Shown in pieces: positions 63,920-64,000 of a DNA stretch of 64,000 bases. Source of the DNA: Nitrospira sp. (GTDB lineage: Bacteria > Nitrospirota > Nitrospiria > Nitrospirales > UBA8639); assembly GCA_024760505.1 (NCBI GenBank), contig CP058931.1, forward strand, positions 940,001 through 1,004,000. Direction: 5' to 3'. A program made the translations under genes and the position numbers. Under the pieces are notes generated by a model. It was not told the DNA's origin and searched no databases. It saw only the letters and a program-made list of their open reading frames with translations. Position 1 is the stretch's first letter, and every line of letters begins with the position of its first letter.

Positions 63920-63933
63920 ATACAGATCTGTAT
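63920..63933. promoter_or_regulatory. Perfect 14-bp palindrome upstream of the YHS gene
   Basis: ATACAGATCTGTAT is a perfect palindrome 45-58 bases upstream of the YHS ATG, where a repressor or activator of that gene would bind. No regulator gene is in view. Its role is inferred from position. Confidence 0.4.
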
Positions 63934-64000
63934 CCTTTATGGAGCCTAGTCAGCTGAGTTCGTGTTTCGTTACACTTCTTTTCCAGTCGCGTTAACATTG

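Overview
The window looks like a chromosomal segment of a Nitrospira-type bacterium. The first ~208 bases are the 5' end of a 16S rRNA gene on the minus strand that reads like Nitrospira 16S. The housekeeping genes (an Mrp-type ATPase beside a twin PCP-reductase-domain protein, Dus, Maf, GpmA, a zinc-ribbon DUF2628 protein, MlaA) fit that genus. The moderate GC content suggests one of the lower-GC, marine-type lineages; that last step is inference.

Layout. 1-26 kb is mostly core: rRNA with a near-consensus promoter, rhomboid protease, DHH phosphoesterase, LOG-like protein, Dus-Maf pair, SPFH protein, PCP-reductase-domain protein and Mrp, phosphoglycerate mutase, a sigma-70 factor, MlaA, an AI-2E-type permease, a DUF2868/DUF3482 GTPase pair, an HD-GYP protein, and a 900-residue acyl-activating/acyl-carrier/acyltransferase fusion. 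26-32.5 kb holds a 1305-residue hybrid histidine kinase and a two-gene MotA/OmpA-like membrane motor pair. 32.6-40.8 kb is a regulated module: eight minus-strand genes (CMD, SnoaL, isochorismatase-like, alpha/beta hydrolase, Old Yellow Enzyme, PNPOx-like, DUF5069, quinone-oxidoreductase-like) read from a strong sigma-54 promoter, with a divergent GAF-AAA+ sigma-54 activator.

40.8-60.6 kb is accessory and scarred. It holds a gammaproteobacterial-type RapA, a zinc-finger/HNH-like gene broken by an amber codon and by an IS30 element whose target duplication can be resolved exactly, a HEPN-like orphan, a redoxin, a TVP38 protein, an SGNH hydrolase, a GT2 glycosyltransferase, a second DHH phosphoesterase, a mobile-mystery A/B (HTH + Fic) pair, an OmpL-like porin and a dead ferredoxin-MBL fusion gene. 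Through it (and once near 5.6 kb) are scattered orphan 3' ends of genes present in full nearby: three copies of the sigma-54 activator's last ~30 codons, two of the DHH gene's end, one of the redoxin's, one of the PCP-domain gene's. This repeated pattern is the most unusual structural signal here and suggests repeated insertion at gene 3' ends.

60.8-64 kb holds a small lipoprotein, a YgiM-like SH3 protein, a cytochrome P460 and a YHS-domain protein. No tRNA, CRISPR array, integrase or prophage was recognised. Start codons, especially GTG/TTG ones, are judged by eye from ribosome-binding sites.
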